A DNA stretch of 53,676 bases from assembly GCA_016779325.1 (NCBI GenBank), contig JADHNU010000013.1, positions 1-53,676 of the forward strand. The letters run 5' to 3'. This document shows, piece by piece, positions 32,757 to 47,653 of the stretch. The DNA is from Pseudomonadales bacterium. GTDB lineage: Bacteria > Pseudomonadota > Gammaproteobacteria > Pseudomonadales > Azotimanducaceae. A program made the position numbers and the translations under genes. The first letter of the stretch is position 1; each line of letters begins with the position of its first letter. The notes beneath the pieces were generated by a model, which saw only the letters and a list, made by a program, of their open reading frames with translations, searched no databases and was not told the origin of the DNA.

Positions 32757-33725
32757 GTGAGCCTTCGCGCCGAGCGAATTGTCTTTGCGGGAACGCCCGC
32801 CTTTGCCGCAACGCTGCTCACTGCGTTGCTCGCTGCGGAGCTGCCCTTGGTCGGCGTGCTAAGCCAGCCGGATCGTCCCGCCGGTCGAGGGCGAAAACTG
32901 ACGGAAAGCCCCGTTAAGACCCTAGCCCGGGAGGCCGGACTTCCCGTCGCGACCCCACTTCACCTTCGAAGCCCAGAGAACCGGGAAGCTCTTGAGGGCT
33001 GGGCCCCCGATCTCCTCATCGTCGCCGCCTACGGCCTCATTCTTCCCAAAGCCGTCCTTGCCCTCCCCCGGCACGGTTGTCTGAACGTACACGCGTCGCT
33101 CCTGCCGCGCTGGCGCGGGGCCGCGCCCCTCGAACGCGCCATCATGGCCGGGGATGAGGAAACGGGCGTTTGCATCATGGAAATGGAGGCGGGCTTGGAC
33201 ACGGGCCCCGTTCGCCACCGGCTCCGCACCCCCATCACAACGGAAACCACCGGCGGCCACCTCGAAGCCACCCTTGCACAGCTGGGGGCCGAGGCCCTTC
33301 TCACGGTGCTTGAGGACCTGGCCAACCCGGCCTACGCCGCTCTCCCCCAGGCCGACGATGGCATCTGCTACGCGGAGAAGCTCACGGCGGAAGACCGCTA
33401 TCTGGATTTCACCCAGCCCGCTGCCCAATTGGCGAGACAAATTAACGCCCTTAGCCCACGGCTTCCGCCCACTATTGAAAGCGAAGACTCACTTCGAATT
33501 CGTTGCCTGCTCGCTTCCGCCCAAGAGACGGGAGCCGGAGGAGCCCCACCGGGGGCCGTCGTCGGCATCGATAAGGCCGGGCTGCGGGTGGCAACGGGGC
33601 AAGGCACGCTCACGCTCACGCGCCTTCAAGTCCTAAAGGGAAAGGCGAGCGTCCTCGACGGCGCCGCCTTCCTAAATGGCTATGGTCGGCAACTAAAGTT
33701 AGGCGCGCGCTTTGTCAGCGCCTAA
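32757..33725 (+). CDS. fmt: Methionyl-tRNA formyltransferase
   Basis: Fmt transfers a formyl group from 10-formyltetrahydrofolate to Met-tRNAfMet for translation initiation. The 322-residue protein has the catalytic domain with FAGTPAFA, the folate-site motif LNVHASLLPRWRGAAP (Asn, His), and METGxDTGP as MEMEAGLDTGP. A C-terminal OB-like tRNA-binding domain begins near residue 210. The GTG start immediately follows the def stop. The end overlaps the TTG start of rsmB by 14 bp. Length fits the family (about 315). Confidence 0.97.
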   Translation: MSLRAERIVFAGTPAFAATLLTALLAAELPLVGVLSQPDRPAGRGRKLTESPVKTLAREAGLPVATPLHLRSPENREALEGWAPDLLIVAAYGLILPKAVLALPRHGCLNVHASLLPRWRGAAPLERAIMAGDEETGVCIMEMEAGLDTGPVRHRLRTPITTETTGGHLEATLAQLGAEALLTVLEDLANPAYAALPQADDGICYAEKLTAEDRYLDFTQPAAQLARQINALSPRLPPTIESEDSLRIRCLLASAQETGAGGAPPGAVVGIDKAGLRVATGQGTLTLTRLQVLKGKASVLDGAAFLNGYGRQLKLGARFVSA

Positions 33726-35067
33726 GCCCAGAGGCCCTGCTCAAGGCGCGGAGGCGCGAGCCGCTGCGGCAGAGGCCCTCGGCGCCGTGCTGGCGGGCCA
33801 AGGCAACCTTAAGTCACAGCTCGAGCGTGCCTTCGCGGCGCGCACCACCCTGTCTGAGGTCGATCGTCGGTTCGCCACGCAGCTGGCCTTCGGCACGGCC
33901 CGCATGGCGCTCCGCCTCCTTCCCCTCCTGGATAGCGCGCTCAAGCACCCTCTGAAGCCGCGAGATCAAGATCTGCGGGCCCTCATGCTCGGGACGCTTT
34001 ACCAAATTCATTGGCTCGGGGCCGCCGCGCCCCTCTGCGTGAACGGAGCGGTGGACGCCACCCGGACGCTGAACAAGCCCTGGGCCAGCAAGCTGGTGAA
34101 CGCGGTACTACGAAAGTTCCCCGCCAACCTGCTTGCGGAAAGCCTCGCCAAGCAATCCCCGGCAGAGCAAAGCGGGCTTCCCCCGTGGTGGTATGCGGCT
34201 TGGGCTAAGGCATGGGGGCCAGACCTTGAAACCCTCATCGAAGCAAGTAATAGCGAACCCCCCCTGACGCTGCGGGTAGATGGGGATCGGGACACGCTGC
34301 TTAAGACCTTTCAGGACGCAGGCATTTCCGCCACGGCGGGGGCGCTAAGCGCCCAAGCAATCTATCTTCCTGAGGGGGGCTCGCCGGCCAGCCTTCCGGG
34401 CTTTTCAACGGGCGCCTTCACCGTGCAGGACGAAGGGGCCCAGCTCATCACGGAACTTCTTGAACCCGCCCCGGGGCAGCACGTCCTGGACGCGTGCGCC
34501 GCCCCTGGCGGGAAGGCAAGCGCCCTCCTTGCCGCCTGCCCCGACCTGTCCCTCACGGCCATCGACCCCGTGCCCCATCGCGTGGCACGCCTAAAGGACA
34601 CCCTAGCCCGTACAGCTGGCAGCGCTGCCCTCGGCCAGTCGAAGGTTGCGGTGTACTGCGCGGATGCTCGGCTTGCTGGACCCTGGCAGGAGAACGCCCC
34701 CTTCGACCGTATCCTTGTCGATGCACCCTGCAGCGGTTCTGGGATCCTCCGCCGCCAGCCCGATATACGCCTACTGCGAACCCCGGAGGAGCTTGCTAAG
34801 CTTTGCGCGCTGCAGCTGGCCCTCCTGAAGGCGCTTTTTCCCCTTCTTCGCCCCGGAGGACGGCTGGTGTACTGCACCTGTTCCGTGATGCCTGAGGAAG
34901 GGGAAGGCGTTGTGACTGCGTTCTTGCGCAGCGAGCCTACGGCCCGCGCGCGGCCCCTCCCGGAGCGCTTCGGGCTGCTTCGGGGGCCGGGACGACAGCG
35001 ACTGCCGACGGCCGCGGGCCCGGACGGCTTTTTCTACGCCGCGCTTGAGAAGGAGGGCGCTGCTTGA
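33712..35067 (+). CDS. rsmB: 16S rRNA (cytosine-967-C5)-methyltransferase RsmB
   Basis: RsmB methylates C967 of 16S rRNA. The 451-residue protein has an N-terminal NusB-like helical domain (about 15-145: [27 protein letters not shown]). A SAM-dependent domain follows with [34 protein letters not shown] and the second catalytic Cys in [13 protein letters not shown]. The start is TTG at 33712, inside fmt, chosen because the NusB domain begins within about 15 residues of it and no better start follows. The end overlaps trkA by 4 bp. Confidence 0.94.
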   Translation: MSAPKPRGPAQGAEARAAAAEALGAVLAGQGNLKSQLERAFAARTTLSEVDRRFATQLAFGTARMALRLLPLLDSALKHPLKPRDQDLRALMLGTLYQIHWLGAAAPLCVNGAVDATRTLNKPWASKLVNAVLRKFPANLLAESLAKQSPAEQSGLPPWWYAAWAKAWGPDLETLIEASNSEPPLTLRVDGDRDTLLKTFQDAGISATAGALSAQAIYLPEGGSPASLPGFSTGAFTVQDEGAQLITELLEPAPGQHVLDACAAPGGKASALLAACPDLSLTAIDPVPHRVARLKDTLARTAGSAALGQSKVAVYCADARLAGPWQENAPFDRILVDAPCSGSGILRRQPDIRLLRTPEELAKLCALQLALLKALFPLLRPGGRLVYCTCSVMPEEGEGVVTAFLRSEPTARARPLPERFGLLRGPGRQRLPTAAGPDGFFYAALEKEGAA

Positions 35068-36437
35068 AAATCCTGATTCTCGGTGCGGGGCAAGTAGGCG
35101 GCACGCTGGCTGAAAACCTGGCCAGCGAGAACTTCGATATTACCCTTGTCGACAAGGACGGGGATCGACTTCGGGAATTACGGGACCGGCTAGATATTCA
35201 AACCATCGAAGGCATGGCCAGCCGCCCCGACGTCCTCCGTGCCGCGGGCGCCGAGGACGCCGACATGCTCGTGGCCGTGACCAATTCGGACGAAGTGAAT
35301 ATGGTCGCTTGCCAGGTGAGCTATTCCCTCTTTCGAACCCCGACGAAGATCGCTCGGATCCGAGCTAGCGCCTACACCACCCGGGCCGGGCTCTTCTCGA
35401 AGGAACATATGCCGATTGATGTGCTGATCAACCCCGAGCAGGTGGTAACGGAGCACATCGAACGGCTGATCCAGTATCCCGGGGCCCTCCAAGTCCTCGA
35501 TTTTGCGCAGGGGCGGGCACAGCTTGTCGCCGTTAAGGCGTACGGAGATGGCCCCCTTGTGGGTCAAGCCTTGGCGACGCTCCGGGAGCACGTCCCCGGG
35601 GTGGACATGCGCGTTGCCGCTATATTCCGCCGAGACCGGGCCATCATGCCGGAAGGCGATACGGTGATCGAAGCCGATGATGAGGTCTTCTTTATCGCGG
35701 CTCGCCGCGATATTACTGCGGTTATGAGCGAGCTTCGGGGCCTAGAGGCGCCCTATAAACGCATCATCATCGCCGGCGGCGGCCATATCGGGGAACGGCT
35801 CGCTCAAGTCACCGCGAAGGGTCACCACGTCAAAATTATTGAGTACGACGCCCGCCGAGCCATGGACTTAGCCGATAGCCTGGACGGCGCTGTGGTCATT
35901 CAAGGGGATGCCACCGACGGCGATCTCCTCACCAACGAAAATATCGAGGACACGGACGTCTTCTGCGCTCTGACGAACGACGATGAGGCGAATATCATGA
36001 GCTCCATGCTGGCGAAGCGCCTCGGGGCTCGCAAGGTGATGACCCTCATCGGCAAGCCCGCCTATGTGGATCTGGTGCAAGGGGGCGTCATCGACGTGGC
36101 CATCTCACCTCAGCAGGCCACCATCTCCGAGCTCCTTGCTTACGTTCGGCGCGGCGACGTGGCCCGCGTTCACTCGCTACGCCGAGGCGCCGCCGAGGCC
36201 ATGGAAGCCATTGCTCATGGTGACTCAAGATCATCAAAGGTAGTGGGGCGGCGGCTCGATGAAATTCGCCTACCCCCAGGGGCCAGCATTGGGGCGCTCG
36301 TGCGCGGAGAAGACGTGCTTATCGCTCACGACTCGCTTTGCGTAGAAAGCGATGACCACGTGATTTTGTTCCTCACCGATAAGCGGCAAGTGCGCGCCGT
36401 GGAGAACCTTTTCCAAGTCGGACTCAACTTCTTCTAA
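35064..36437 (+). CDS. trkA: Trk potassium transporter peripheral NAD-binding subunit TrkA
   Basis: TrkA is the cytosolic regulator that gates the TrkH/TrkG potassium channel in response to nucleotides. The 457-residue protein is a tandem duplication. Each half has a Rossmann RCK-N domain with a GxGxxG-type loop ([15 protein letters not shown] near residue 4, [15 protein letters not shown] near 235) followed by an RCK-C domain. The start is TTG overlapping the rsmB stop (TTGA), which implies coupled translation. The membrane partner TrkH is not in the window. The fmt-rsmB-trkA order is conserved in Pseudomonas. Confidence 0.96.
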   Translation: MKILILGAGQVGGTLAENLASENFDITLVDKDGDRLRELRDRLDIQTIEGMASRPDVLRAAGAEDADMLVAVTNSDEVNMVACQVSYSLFRTPTKIARIRASAYTTRAGLFSKEHMPIDVLINPEQVVTEHIERLIQYPGALQVLDFAQGRAQLVAVKAYGDGPLVGQALATLREHVPGVDMRVAAIFRRDRAIMPEGDTVIEADDEVFFIAARRDITAVMSELRGLEAPYKRIIIAGGGHIGERLAQVTAKGHHVKIIEYDARRAMDLADSLDGAVVIQGDATDGDLLTNENIEDTDVFCALTNDDEANIMSSMLAKRLGARKVMTLIGKPAYVDLVQGGVIDVAISPQQATISELLAYVRRGDVARVHSLRRGAAEAMEAIAHGDSRSSKVVGRRLDEIRLPPGASIGALVRGEDVLIAHDSLCVESDDHVILFLTDKRQVRAVENLFQVGLNFF

Positions 36438-36445
36438 GGCGCCTC

Positions 36446-40678
<4,233 letters not shown>

Positions 40679-40695
40679 CGCGAACGCCTTAAGCC

Positions 40696-41802
40696 CTAGA
40701 GCCGCATGGGCATCACAACGTAGGTCGCCTCCGAGGCGTCCTTATCCTCGAGCACGGCAGAGCTATTGGCGTCAGACACGCGAATGGCCACTTCTTCAGC
40801 TTCAAGCGTGCCCAAAACCTCGAGCAGATAGGACACATTAAAGCCGATCTCTAGGGCAGCGCCCTGGTAGGCAACAGCCATGCTTTCTTCCGCCTCTTCC
40901 TGCTCCGGGTTGTTCGCCTGGATGGTGAGGGAGTCCTCCGCGAGCACAAGCCGCACGCCACGGTACTTCTCGTTAGAGAGGATTGCGGCCCGCTGGAAGC
41001 CCTCTCGCAGCATCTTCCGATCGGCCAGGATCACGGAGGTGCTTCCTTGCGGGATGACCTTCTCGTAGTCCGGGAACCGACCGTCAATGAGCTTGGTCGT
41101 GAAGGAGAAACCGCCCACCTTTGCGCTCAGGTGGTGCGTGCCCAGCGCTAGAGCGACGGGGTCGTCGCCATCGGCGATGAGCCGCGCCAGCTCCAGCACT
41201 CCTTTGCGGGGCACAATCACCTGCTGCTGAGCACCGGTACCGAGACCCGGGGTGAGCGTACACATGGCAAGGCGGTGCCCATCGGTTGCTACGGAGCGGA
41301 TGTGCTCAGAGGTCAGCTCAAGCAGCATGCCATTAAGGAAGTAGCGAACATCCTGCTGAGCCATGGAAAAGCTGGTCTTGGCGATCAGCTGGCGCAACTG
41401 GGCCTGGGACAGCGTGAAGGCGGCTTCTGCCGACCCCTCTTCAAGGGTCGGAAACTCCGCTGCCGGTAAGGTTGCCAACTGAAAACGAGATCGGCCGGAC
41501 TTTAAGGTTGCCCGCTGCTCATCCACGCTGAAGGTCACCTGCGCGCTGTCGGGTAGCGCCCGCCAAATGTCCATGAGCTTCCGGGCGGGCACGGTGATCT
41601 CTCCGTCCTGCGCCGCCGGCTCCGTCAACGTAATCTCGGCGACGAGCTGAACCTCAAGATCGGTCCCGGTCATGAGGAGCTTCTGGCCGGCCACGGCTAG
41701 GCAGAGATTCGACAGCACCGGCATGGTCTGGCGCCGCTCAACTACCCCCGCGACCAATTGAAGGGGCTTTAGCAGGTCTTCCCGAGAAACGGCAAATTTC
41801 AT
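40696..41802 (-). CDS. dnaN: DNA polymerase III beta subunit (sliding clamp)
   Basis: DnaN is the ring-shaped processivity clamp of replication. The 368-residue protein (E. coli 366) shows three similar domains, the start MKFAVSREDLLKPLQLVAGVVERRQTMPVLSNL (written here in part as the family opening), EFPTLEEG at the domain 1-2 region and the C-terminal VVMPMRL that closes the hydrophobic partner-binding cleft. It lies 74 bp downstream of dnaA and 17 bp before recF, the standard order. Confidence 0.98.
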   Translation of the reverse strand: MKFAVSREDLLKPLQLVAGVVERRQTMPVLSNLCLAVAGQKLLMTGTDLEVQLVAEITLTEPAAQDGEITVPARKLMDIWRALPDSAQVTFSVDEQRATLKSGRSRFQLATLPAAEFPTLEEGSAEAAFTLSQAQLRQLIAKTSFSMAQQDVRYFLNGMLLELTSEHIRSVATDGHRLAMCTLTPGLGTGAQQQVIVPRKGVLELARLIADGDDPVALALGTHHLSAKVGGFSFTTKLIDGRFPDYEKVIPQGSTSVILADRKMLREGFQRAAILSNEKYRGVRLVLAEDSLTIQANNPEQEEAEESMAVAYQGAALEIGFNVSYLLEVLGTLEAEEVAIRVSDANSSAVLEDKDASEATYVVMPMRL

Positions 41803-41876
41803 AGACGGTTAGGCTCCCAGCTGGGGAATTGGCAAAGTGCCGCAACGACTCTGTCTAGTGTAACGAAATCAACGCC

Positions 41877-43214
41877 CTAGGCGGTAAGCAAGCGCACCAG
41901 ATTTTTGTAATCTTCCGCGAGATCTCCGCTACTCTCCCGGAGTTCACTGACCTTGCGGCAGGCATGCAAAACCGTCGTGTGGTCCCGCCCACCGAACGCA
42001 TCGCCAATTTCGGGCAGAGAGTGACTCGTAAGTTCCTTCGCCAGCGCCATGGCCACCTGCCGCGGACGCGCGACCGCCCGGTTACGACGCTTAGAGTGGA
42101 GATCGGCAAGCTTGATTTTGAAGTAATCCGCTACCGTCCGCTGGATATTATCCATGCCGACCTGGCGCTCCTGAATGGCGATCAAATCGCGAAGGGCTAA
42201 GCGCACCTGGTCCATGGTCACCGGTTTTCCGGTGAAGTGAGCGTTCGCTATCACCCGCTTCAAGGCGCCTTCAAGCTCACGAACATTTGAGCGTATGCGC
42301 TCGGCGATGAAGAAAGCCACCTCCGAGGTCAATGCCACACCCTCAAGCTCCGCTTTCTTGAGCAAAATCGCGACGCGGTGCTCAAGCTCCGGCGGCTCCA
42401 CCGCCATAGTGAGCCCCCAAACAAACCGGGACTTTAACCGCTCTTCCAAGCCCTCGATCTCCCGAGGGTAACGGTCACAGGTGAGCACCATCTGATGCCC
42501 TCGCTCAAGGAGCGCATTGAAGACGTGGAAGAACTCCTCCTGAGACCGCAGTTTCTTGGCAAAGAACTGAATATCGTCGATGAGTAGCGCATCCACGGAC
42601 CGATAGTAGTTCATGAAATCCTGCATCGTGCCCTGCTGCAGCGCCGTCACCATATCCTGCACAAAGCGCTGAGAATGAAGATAGACCACCGTTTTCCCAG
42701 GGTTCTTCTTCAAAATCTGGTTGCCCACGGCCTGCATAAGGTGGGTCTTACCCAGACCAACCCCTCCGTAAAGAAGCAGAGGGTTGTAGGACTGCCCCGC
42801 GTTCTCCGCCACTTGCTGAGCCGCCGCCTTGGCCATCTCGTTGGAGCGCCCCACCACGAAGGAGTCAAAGGTAAAGGCTGGATTGAGATCGTAGGCGCTT
42901 GGCGCAGCACTGCGAGAGGGCACCCCAGGGCCTACGACCGCTTCCTCCAGGGATAAAGGCTGCCCTTCAGCGGCCACGGAACCCACGTCCAGCTCCACGG
43001 GGAGGGGGCCGGCGACAACGCGTTCCACCAGTTCCCGAATGCGGCCTAAAAATTCCTCTGACACCCGATCCCGGACGTAAACATTCGGGGCGAGTAAACG
43101 AAGACCCTGCTCACTGGCAACGGGGTGAAGCGGGCGAATCCAGGTGTTGAACTGCTGGGCGCTCAGTTCGTCTTGGAGGTGACCTAGGCACTTTCGCCAC
43201 ACTGATGATTCCAT
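41877..43214 (-). CDS. dnaA: Chromosomal replication initiator protein DnaA
   Basis: DnaA binds DnaA boxes and opens the origin. The 445-residue protein has domain I (about 1-80, [20 protein letters not shown]), a short linker and the AAA+ domain with Walker [11 protein letters not shown] and Walker [10 protein letters not shown]. The arginine-finger region and [11 protein letters not shown] follow. Domain IV carries the DNA-binding signature [25 protein letters not shown] lies directly before the ATG. Two perfect DnaA boxes lie about 240-270 bp upstream, so autoregulation is plausible. Confidence 0.98.
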   Translation of the reverse strand: MESSVWRKCLGHLQDELSAQQFNTWIRPLHPVASEQGLRLLAPNVYVRDRVSEEFLGRIRELVERVVAGPLPVELDVGSVAAEGQPLSLEEAVVGPGVPSRSAAPSAYDLNPAFTFDSFVVGRSNEMAKAAAQQVAENAGQSYNPLLLYGGVGLGKTHLMQAVGNQILKKNPGKTVVYLHSQRFVQDMVTALQQGTMQDFMNYYRSVDALLIDDIQFFAKKLRSQEEFFHVFNALLERGHQMVLTCDRYPREIEGLEERLKSRFVWGLTMAVEPPELEHRVAILLKKAELEGVALTSEVAFFIAERIRSNVRELEGALKRVIANAHFTGKPVTMDQVRLALRDLIAIQERQVGMDNIQRTVADYFKIKLADLHSKRRNRAVARPRQVAMALAKELTSHSLPEIGDAFGGRDHTTVLHACRKVSELRESSGDLAEDYKNLVRLLTA

Positions 43215-43234
43215 GCCTTCCCTCCAACTTGGCG

Positions 43235-43253
43235 CTGGTCATTTTTTGACCAG
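43235..43253 (-). promoter_or_regulatory. Hairpin in the dnaA leader next to the ribosome binding site
   Basis: CTGGTCA and TGACCAG form perfect 7-bp arms around a 5-base loop (A5 in the mRNA). The hairpin ends 9 bp before the dnaA Shine-Dalgarno sequence (43217-43225). It could influence dnaA translation or be a protein-binding palindrome. No function is established. Confidence 0.4.
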
Positions 43254-43439
43254 TCTTCTTCTGGGTGCGCTGTCAAGGCGCCAATCTAACTCGGCAAGGT
43301 CTGCCGTTCCTAGCACTTTTAAATAAATTCGGCGGTTGCAGTTCAGGCAAGAAAGTGCTCTGCATCAGGCACATGAGATCAAACGCGGTTCTCTCCCAGC
43401 GTGCAAGGGACAAGTCTGTGCGAATCCCTGGGGATAGCC

Positions 43440-43670
43440 CCTGCATAACCTGTGGATAAGTTTTCCCGACCTTGAAATGTGGATAAGTCGGGCCCCTATC
43501 CCCTCCCCGTCCCGTGCCTTTACCCAGCCTGCCCCCGGGTTTTCAACATCCTTTGCCGGCCAGGAACTTAAGCCAGATCAGCAGGCTAGTCCGCCTATCC
43601 ACAGCCTGCCCCGCCCCAAGCAAGCAATAATCATTAATCAGTTTTAAAAACACTTTTTCTTTTTAGGCCC
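43440..43670. other. oriC: Replication origin oriC
   Basis: The 598-bp gap between dnaA and rpmH contains two perfect DnaA boxes (TGTGGATAA at 43451-43459 and 43478-43486, same orientation, 27 bp apart) and one box with a single mismatch in the opposite orientation (CTATCCACA at 43595-43603). An AT-rich tract (about 43618-43665) fits a DNA unwinding element. The dnaA-rpmH gap is the origin site in Pseudomonas. The part from 43254 to 43440 shows nothing further that I can support. Exact borders are estimated. Confidence 0.8.
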
Positions 43671-43720
43671 TCTCATATCGCCCACCCCTATCCCAAAGGG
43701 AAATAAACCCTTAAGAAGAA

Positions 43721-43749
43721 TTGACACCAGTGGGGGGCACTTCTAGAAT
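43721..43749 (+). promoter_or_regulatory. Sigma-70 promoter for rpmH-rnpA
   Basis: A perfect TTGACA (43721-43726), a 17-base spacer and TAGAAT (43744-43749). The start near 43756 lies about 57 bp before rpmH. This is the closest match to the housekeeping consensus that I saw in the window, as expected for a ribosomal protein gene. Confidence 0.9.
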
Positions 43750-43812
43750 CCGCAGCCCTTCGAAATGCAGCGCCCGGTGGCCCTGCGCTCAACGACCATT
43801 TGGATGTGCGCC

Positions 43813-43947
43813 ATGAAGCGGACCTTTCAACCCAGTGTGATCAAGCGTAAGCGGACCCACGGCTTCCGTGCCCGTATGGCGACTCGGAACGGGCGTAAGG
43901 TGCTTGCTCGCCGTCGTAGCCGCGGACGTAAGCGCTTAAGCGCCTAA
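43813..43947 (+). CDS. rpmH: 50S ribosomal protein L34
   Basis: A 44-residue, very basic ribosomal protein with the invariant start [19 protein letters not shown] and the end [18 protein letters not shown], both typical. The ATG at 43813 is used; an upstream in-frame ATG at 43765 would add 16 residues that L34 does not have. It is followed by rnpA after 10 bp, the conserved pair. Confidence 0.98.
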   Translation: MKRTFQPSVIKRKRTHGFRARMATRNGRKVLARRRSRGRKRLSA

Positions 43948-43957
43948 GACGGATCCG

Positions 43958-44356
43958 TTGCAGCCGGCCGTACACACGTTCCCTCGGGCGCGCCGGCTCG
44001 TTGCTAAAGCAGATTTTGACGCCGTTTTTGCCCACCCAGACCTGAAGCAGCGGGGTCAGGGTGTTCTGTTGTTAATCAAGCGCCGTCCCCTCGAAGCAGC
44101 CTCTCGGATCGGGTTTGTTCTGGCTAAGCGCCACCTCAAACGCGCGGTTGATCGCAATCGACTTCGCCGCGCCTGCCGGGAAGCGTTCCGGCAGCGAAAC
44201 TTTTCTGTGCCCGTTGATATCGTGGTGTTGGCCATGGGGCACGCGAAAAGTACGCTCGACGCACCGCTTACGCCTCTTTTTGACGCCCTTTTCGACCGCG
44301 TAGACCGTAAACTGGCCGAGGGACAACGCGCAGGGGAGCCCCGGCGGCATGCTTAA
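43958..44356 (+). CDS. rnpA: Ribonuclease P protein component
   Basis: RnpA is the protein subunit of RNase P, which trims tRNA 5' leaders. The 132-residue basic protein has the start [17 protein letters not shown], the RIGFVLAKR strand and the RNR signature region [18 protein letters not shown], then DIVVLAM. The start is TTG at 43958; no better start precedes the conserved region. It overlaps yidD by 8 bp. Confidence 0.95.
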   Translation: MQPAVHTFPRARRLVAKADFDAVFAHPDLKQRGQGVLLLIKRRPLEAASRIGFVLAKRHLKRAVDRNRLRRACREAFRQRNFSVPVDIVVLAMGHAKSTLDAPLTPLFDALFDRVDRKLAEGQRAGEPRRHA

Positions 44357-44594
44357 ACGCCTGATTTTGTTGGGTATCCGGGCCTATCAGGTTGCCCTCT
44401 CCCCGCTGTTCCCGGCCCGATGCCGCTTCTATCCCACGTGCAGCCACTACGCCAAGGAGGCCGTGGAAACGCATGGCGTCCGCCGCGGCGCTCTCCTAGC
44501 GCTTCGGCGCCTGTTAAAGTGTCACCCTTTCCATGAGGGAGGCGTGGATCTCGTGCCTCCCCATTCTCCTGTTGAGCAAAAGGACGGTCCATGA
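44349..44594 (+). CDS. yidD: Membrane protein insertion efficiency factor YidD
   Basis: YidD is a small membrane-associated protein that helps YidC-dependent insertion. The 81-residue product has the conserved [26 protein letters not shown] segment in pieces ([19 protein letters not shown]), then [15 protein letters not shown]. Its start overlaps rnpA and its stop overlaps yidC (ATGA), the conserved rnpA-yidD-yidC arrangement, which has masked this gene in some annotations. Confidence 0.95.
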   Translation: MLKRLILLGIRAYQVALSPLFPARCRFYPTCSHYAKEAVETHGVRRGALLALRRLLKCHPFHEGGVDLVPPHSPVEQKDGP

Positions 44595-46279
44595 ACGTGA
44601 ATGAAATCGCTCGCTATGGCCTGATGGCGGCGATGGCGGTTCTTGCCTACCTTATGTTGCTCGCCTGGAACGAAGATGCGGCCGAGATCGCAAAACAGGC
44701 ACCCACCGTCGAGCCCGCCGTCGCTCTCCCTGTCGAGCCAGCCCCCGCTTCCGAGGGGCTGCCGCAAGCCTGGGAGCTGGGGCAAGAGAGCAGCGGAGAC
44801 TTACCCGCCCCGAGCGCTGGCGTCGAAGGGGCCACCTCAGGCTCGGTCTTGATCGAAACAGACGTGCTCCGGCTTCAACTTGATGCCTTTGGTGACGTCA
44901 TCTACGCCGCCCTTCGCGATCACCCCGTGGCCCTAGACCGCCCCGATGATCCCTTCGTTATCCTGGAAACGCGTGGAGGCTTTACCTACCTTGCGCGCAG
45001 CGGCTTGGTCGGCAAGGACGGCCTCGACCGTGCTGGGGAACGGGCACGCTTCCGCGCGTCTAGCGATCGCTACGAACTTCAAGCAGGCCAGGCGGTGCTT
45101 GAGGTCCCCCTAGTCTTTGAGGATGCGGATCGGGGGATCCGGGTGGAAAAGCGCTACACGCTTCGCCGTGGCGATCACGCCCTGTCCCTTACCTACCGCG
45201 TGCAAAACCTTGGGGAAACGCCTCGAACCGTCGCGCTCTATGGTCAGCTGAAGCGGTCAGCGGGGCTCGCCCCGGGGCAGAGCGAAAACGGCATGGGGCC
45301 CCGTTCCTACGTCGGCGCCGCCTTTACCACCGAGGAATCGCGCTATGAAAAGGTGGATTTCGACGACCTCGAGGACGCGCCCTTTGCCCTGAGTCAGCGC
45401 GGGGGTTGGCTTGCCATGCTCCAGCATTACTTCCTCAGCGCGTGGGTACCAAGTGATAGCGAGGAAACGGTGCGCTACGCGGCCCGGGCCCTAAGCGATG
45501 GCACCTATGTGGCGGAATTTGTCCAGCCCCAAAAGACCCTCGCGCCGGGGAGTACGGAAACGCTCGGAGCGACGCTTTATGTGGGTCCCAAGGCCCAGGC
45601 GCGACTCGAAGCGCTGGCGCCTAACCTCAGCCTGACCGTAGATTATGGGTTTCTTTGGTGGATTGCTGTCCCCCTTTTCCAATTGCTTGAGCTGCTCAAT
45701 CACTTGGTAAACAACTGGGGCTTGGCCATCGTCCTGCTGACCCTATCGGTCAAGCTTTTGCTCTATCCCCTTTCCGCTACTGCTTACCGATCCATGGCTA
45801 ACATGAAGAAGTTTGCCCCGGAAATGCGCCGGCTCCAGGAGCTCCATAGTGATAATCGCCAGAAGCTCTCGGAAGAGATGATGGCGCTTTATAAGAAGGA
45901 AAAAATCAATCCCATGGGCGGATGCCTGCCCATGCTGCTCCAAATGCCCGTCTTTTTGGCCCTCTATTGGGTGCTCTATGAATCCGTGGAGCTGCGCCAG
46001 GCGCCCTTCCTGCTCTGGATCGATGATCTTGCGGCGATTGATTCCTTCTTCGTGCTCCCCCTTCTGATGGGGGCCACCATGTACTTTCAACAAATGCTGA
46101 ATCCGCCGCCACCCGATCCCATGCAGGCACGGGTTATGAAGCTCATGCCGGTGATGTTTACGGCGCTCTTCCTATTCTTCCCCTCCGGCCTGGTGCTCTA
46201 CTGGCTGACGAACAACCTCCTTTCCATTGCCCAGCAATGGTGGATTACGCGCCAGCTTGAGGCTGGGGGTAAGGCCTAA
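44591..46279 (+). CDS. yidC: Membrane protein insertase YidC
   Basis: YidC inserts proteins into the inner membrane, alone or with Sec. The 562-residue protein (E. coli 548) has an N-terminal signal anchor (about 8-25), a large periplasmic beta domain (about 80-340) and the conserved 60KD_IMP core of five helices. The core includes [20 protein letters not shown], the cytoplasmic hairpin with [13 protein letters not shown] and [11 protein letters not shown]. The hydrophilic-groove arginine is expected in the [11 protein letters not shown] region. It overlaps yidD and is followed by mnmE after 6 bp. Confidence 0.97.
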   Translation: MNVNEIARYGLMAAMAVLAYLMLLAWNEDAAEIAKQAPTVEPAVALPVEPAPASEGLPQAWELGQESSGDLPAPSAGVEGATSGSVLIETDVLRLQLDAFGDVIYAALRDHPVALDRPDDPFVILETRGGFTYLARSGLVGKDGLDRAGERARFRASSDRYELQAGQAVLEVPLVFEDADRGIRVEKRYTLRRGDHALSLTYRVQNLGETPRTVALYGQLKRSAGLAPGQSENGMGPRSYVGAAFTTEESRYEKVDFDDLEDAPFALSQRGGWLAMLQHYFLSAWVPSDSEETVRYAARALSDGTYVAEFVQPQKTLAPGSTETLGATLYVGPKAQARLEALAPNLSLTVDYGFLWWIAVPLFQLLELLNHLVNNWGLAIVLLTLSVKLLLYPLSATAYRSMANMKKFAPEMRRLQELHSDNRQKLSEEMMALYKKEKINPMGGCLPMLLQMPVFLALYWVLYESVELRQAPFLLWIDDLAAIDSFFVLPLLMGATMYFQQMLNPPPPDPMQARVMKLMPVMFTALFLFFPSGLVLYWLTNNLLSIAQQWWITRQLEAGGKA

Positions 46280-46285
46280 GGGGCT

Positions 46286-47644
46286 ATGGCCGATACCATC
46301 GCGGCCATAGCGACGGCCCCCGGAGTGGGCGGCATTGGGGTCCTTCGAATTTCCGGGCCCCAAGCCATCGCCATTGGCTGCGCGCTCAGCGGGCGCCGCC
46401 ACCTTATCCCTCGGCAAGCGCATTTTGCGCGCCTGTGCGATGAAGCCGGTGCGCCGCTCGACGAAGGCCTCGTGTTGGCGTTCCCGGGGCCCCACTCTTT
46501 CACGGGAGAGGACGTTGTGGAGGTGCAAGGCCATGGGGGCCCTGTGGTGTTGCAAAGCCTCCTTGGGGCTGTGCTTCGGGCCGGGGCCCGCCAGGCAGGT
46601 CCGGGGGAATTCAGTCAGCGGGCCTTTCTCAATGATCGAATAGATTTGATCCAGGCCGAAGCGATCGCAGATCTCATTCATGCCCGGTCTGAAGCGGCCC
46701 ATCGCGCCGCCCTCCGGTCGCTTGCCGGAGGCTTTTCCAAGGCGATACATCATCTTGAGCAGCAACTCACAGAGCTGCGCGTGTGGGTGGAGGCCAGCCT
46801 TGATTTCCCCGATGAAGATCTGGACCTGCTCGCCGACCCCCAGGTGCTTCGACGCCTAGGCGCCCTCGAAGACGGCTTGGCCACGGTGCTTCGTCAGAGT
46901 CAGAGCGGTCAAGTGTTGACCGAGGGGGTTCGCGCCGTGTTGTTGGGCGAGCCCAATGTTGGTAAGTCTTCACTTATGAACAGACTCACGGATAATGAAA
47001 CCTCGATTGTTACCGATGTGCCGGGCACCACGCGCGACATCGTGAAGGAACAGGTGTTAATCGACGGTATTCCTCTATTGCTTCTGGATACAGCGGGGCT
47101 TCGTGAGCAGGCTGATCAGGTTGAAACGGAGGGTATCCGTCGTGCTCAGGCCGCGGCGGCCGCGGCGGACTTGCTGCTCTACGTTAGCGATGCGCGCGAC
47201 GAGACCGCCGCGGGGCTCGATCGAGGCGCCTTGGAGACCCGCCTTGGCTTTTCCTTGCCACCGGCTGTCTGCCATATCCGAAATAAATCCGACCTCCTAC
47301 CGTCCCCGCCCCCCGGGCTGGCCGAGCAGGTGCCGCTAGCAACGGTTTGGGTAAGCGCAAAATCCGGGGACGGGCTTGATGCCCTGCGCGGTGCGGTTAG
47401 GGCGGCGCTCGGGCTTCAGATGGAGAACAGTACCTTCTCGGCCCGGGCCCGGCATCTGGTGCTTCTGAAGGCGGCGGAGCACGCCCTAAGGGAGGCGCGG
47501 ACGCTGCTCGAAAGCTTCCCGAGTGCGGATCTCGTTGCCGACCAGCTGAAGATCGCTCACGACGCCTTTAGCGAGATGACGGGACAGGTGACCCCCGACG
47601 ACTTGCTTGGAAAGATCTTTTCCACCTTCTGCATCGGTAAATAG
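46286..47644 (+). CDS. mnmE: tRNA modification GTPase MnmE
   Basis: MnmE with MnmG adds the carboxymethylaminomethyl group to wobble uridine 34 of several tRNAs. The 452-residue protein has the folate-binding N-terminal domain (IAAIATAPGVGGIGVLRISG in part) and helical domains. The inserted G domain shows GEPNVGKSSLMN, TTRD and DTAGLRE, with NKSD as G4. The protein ends with the invariant FCIGK, whose Cys is functional. It follows yidC by 6 bp. Its partner MnmG is 1.9 kb away because two other genes lie between them. Confidence 0.97.
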   Translation: MADTIAAIATAPGVGGIGVLRISGPQAIAIGCALSGRRHLIPRQAHFARLCDEAGAPLDEGLVLAFPGPHSFTGEDVVEVQGHGGPVVLQSLLGAVLRAGARQAGPGEFSQRAFLNDRIDLIQAEAIADLIHARSEAAHRAALRSLAGGFSKAIHHLEQQLTELRVWVEASLDFPDEDLDLLADPQVLRRLGALEDGLATVLRQSQSGQVLTEGVRAVLLGEPNVGKSSLMNRLTDNETSIVTDVPGTTRDIVKEQVLIDGIPLLLLDTAGLREQADQVETEGIRRAQAAAAAADLLLYVSDARDETAAGLDRGALETRLGFSLPPAVCHIRNKSDLLPSPPPGLAEQVPLATVWVSAKSGDGLDALRGAVRAALGLQMENSTFSARARHLVLLKAAEHALREARTLLESFPSADLVADQLKIAHDAFSEMTGQVTPDDLLGKIFSTFCIGK

Positions 47645-47653
47645 GCGGGGTGG

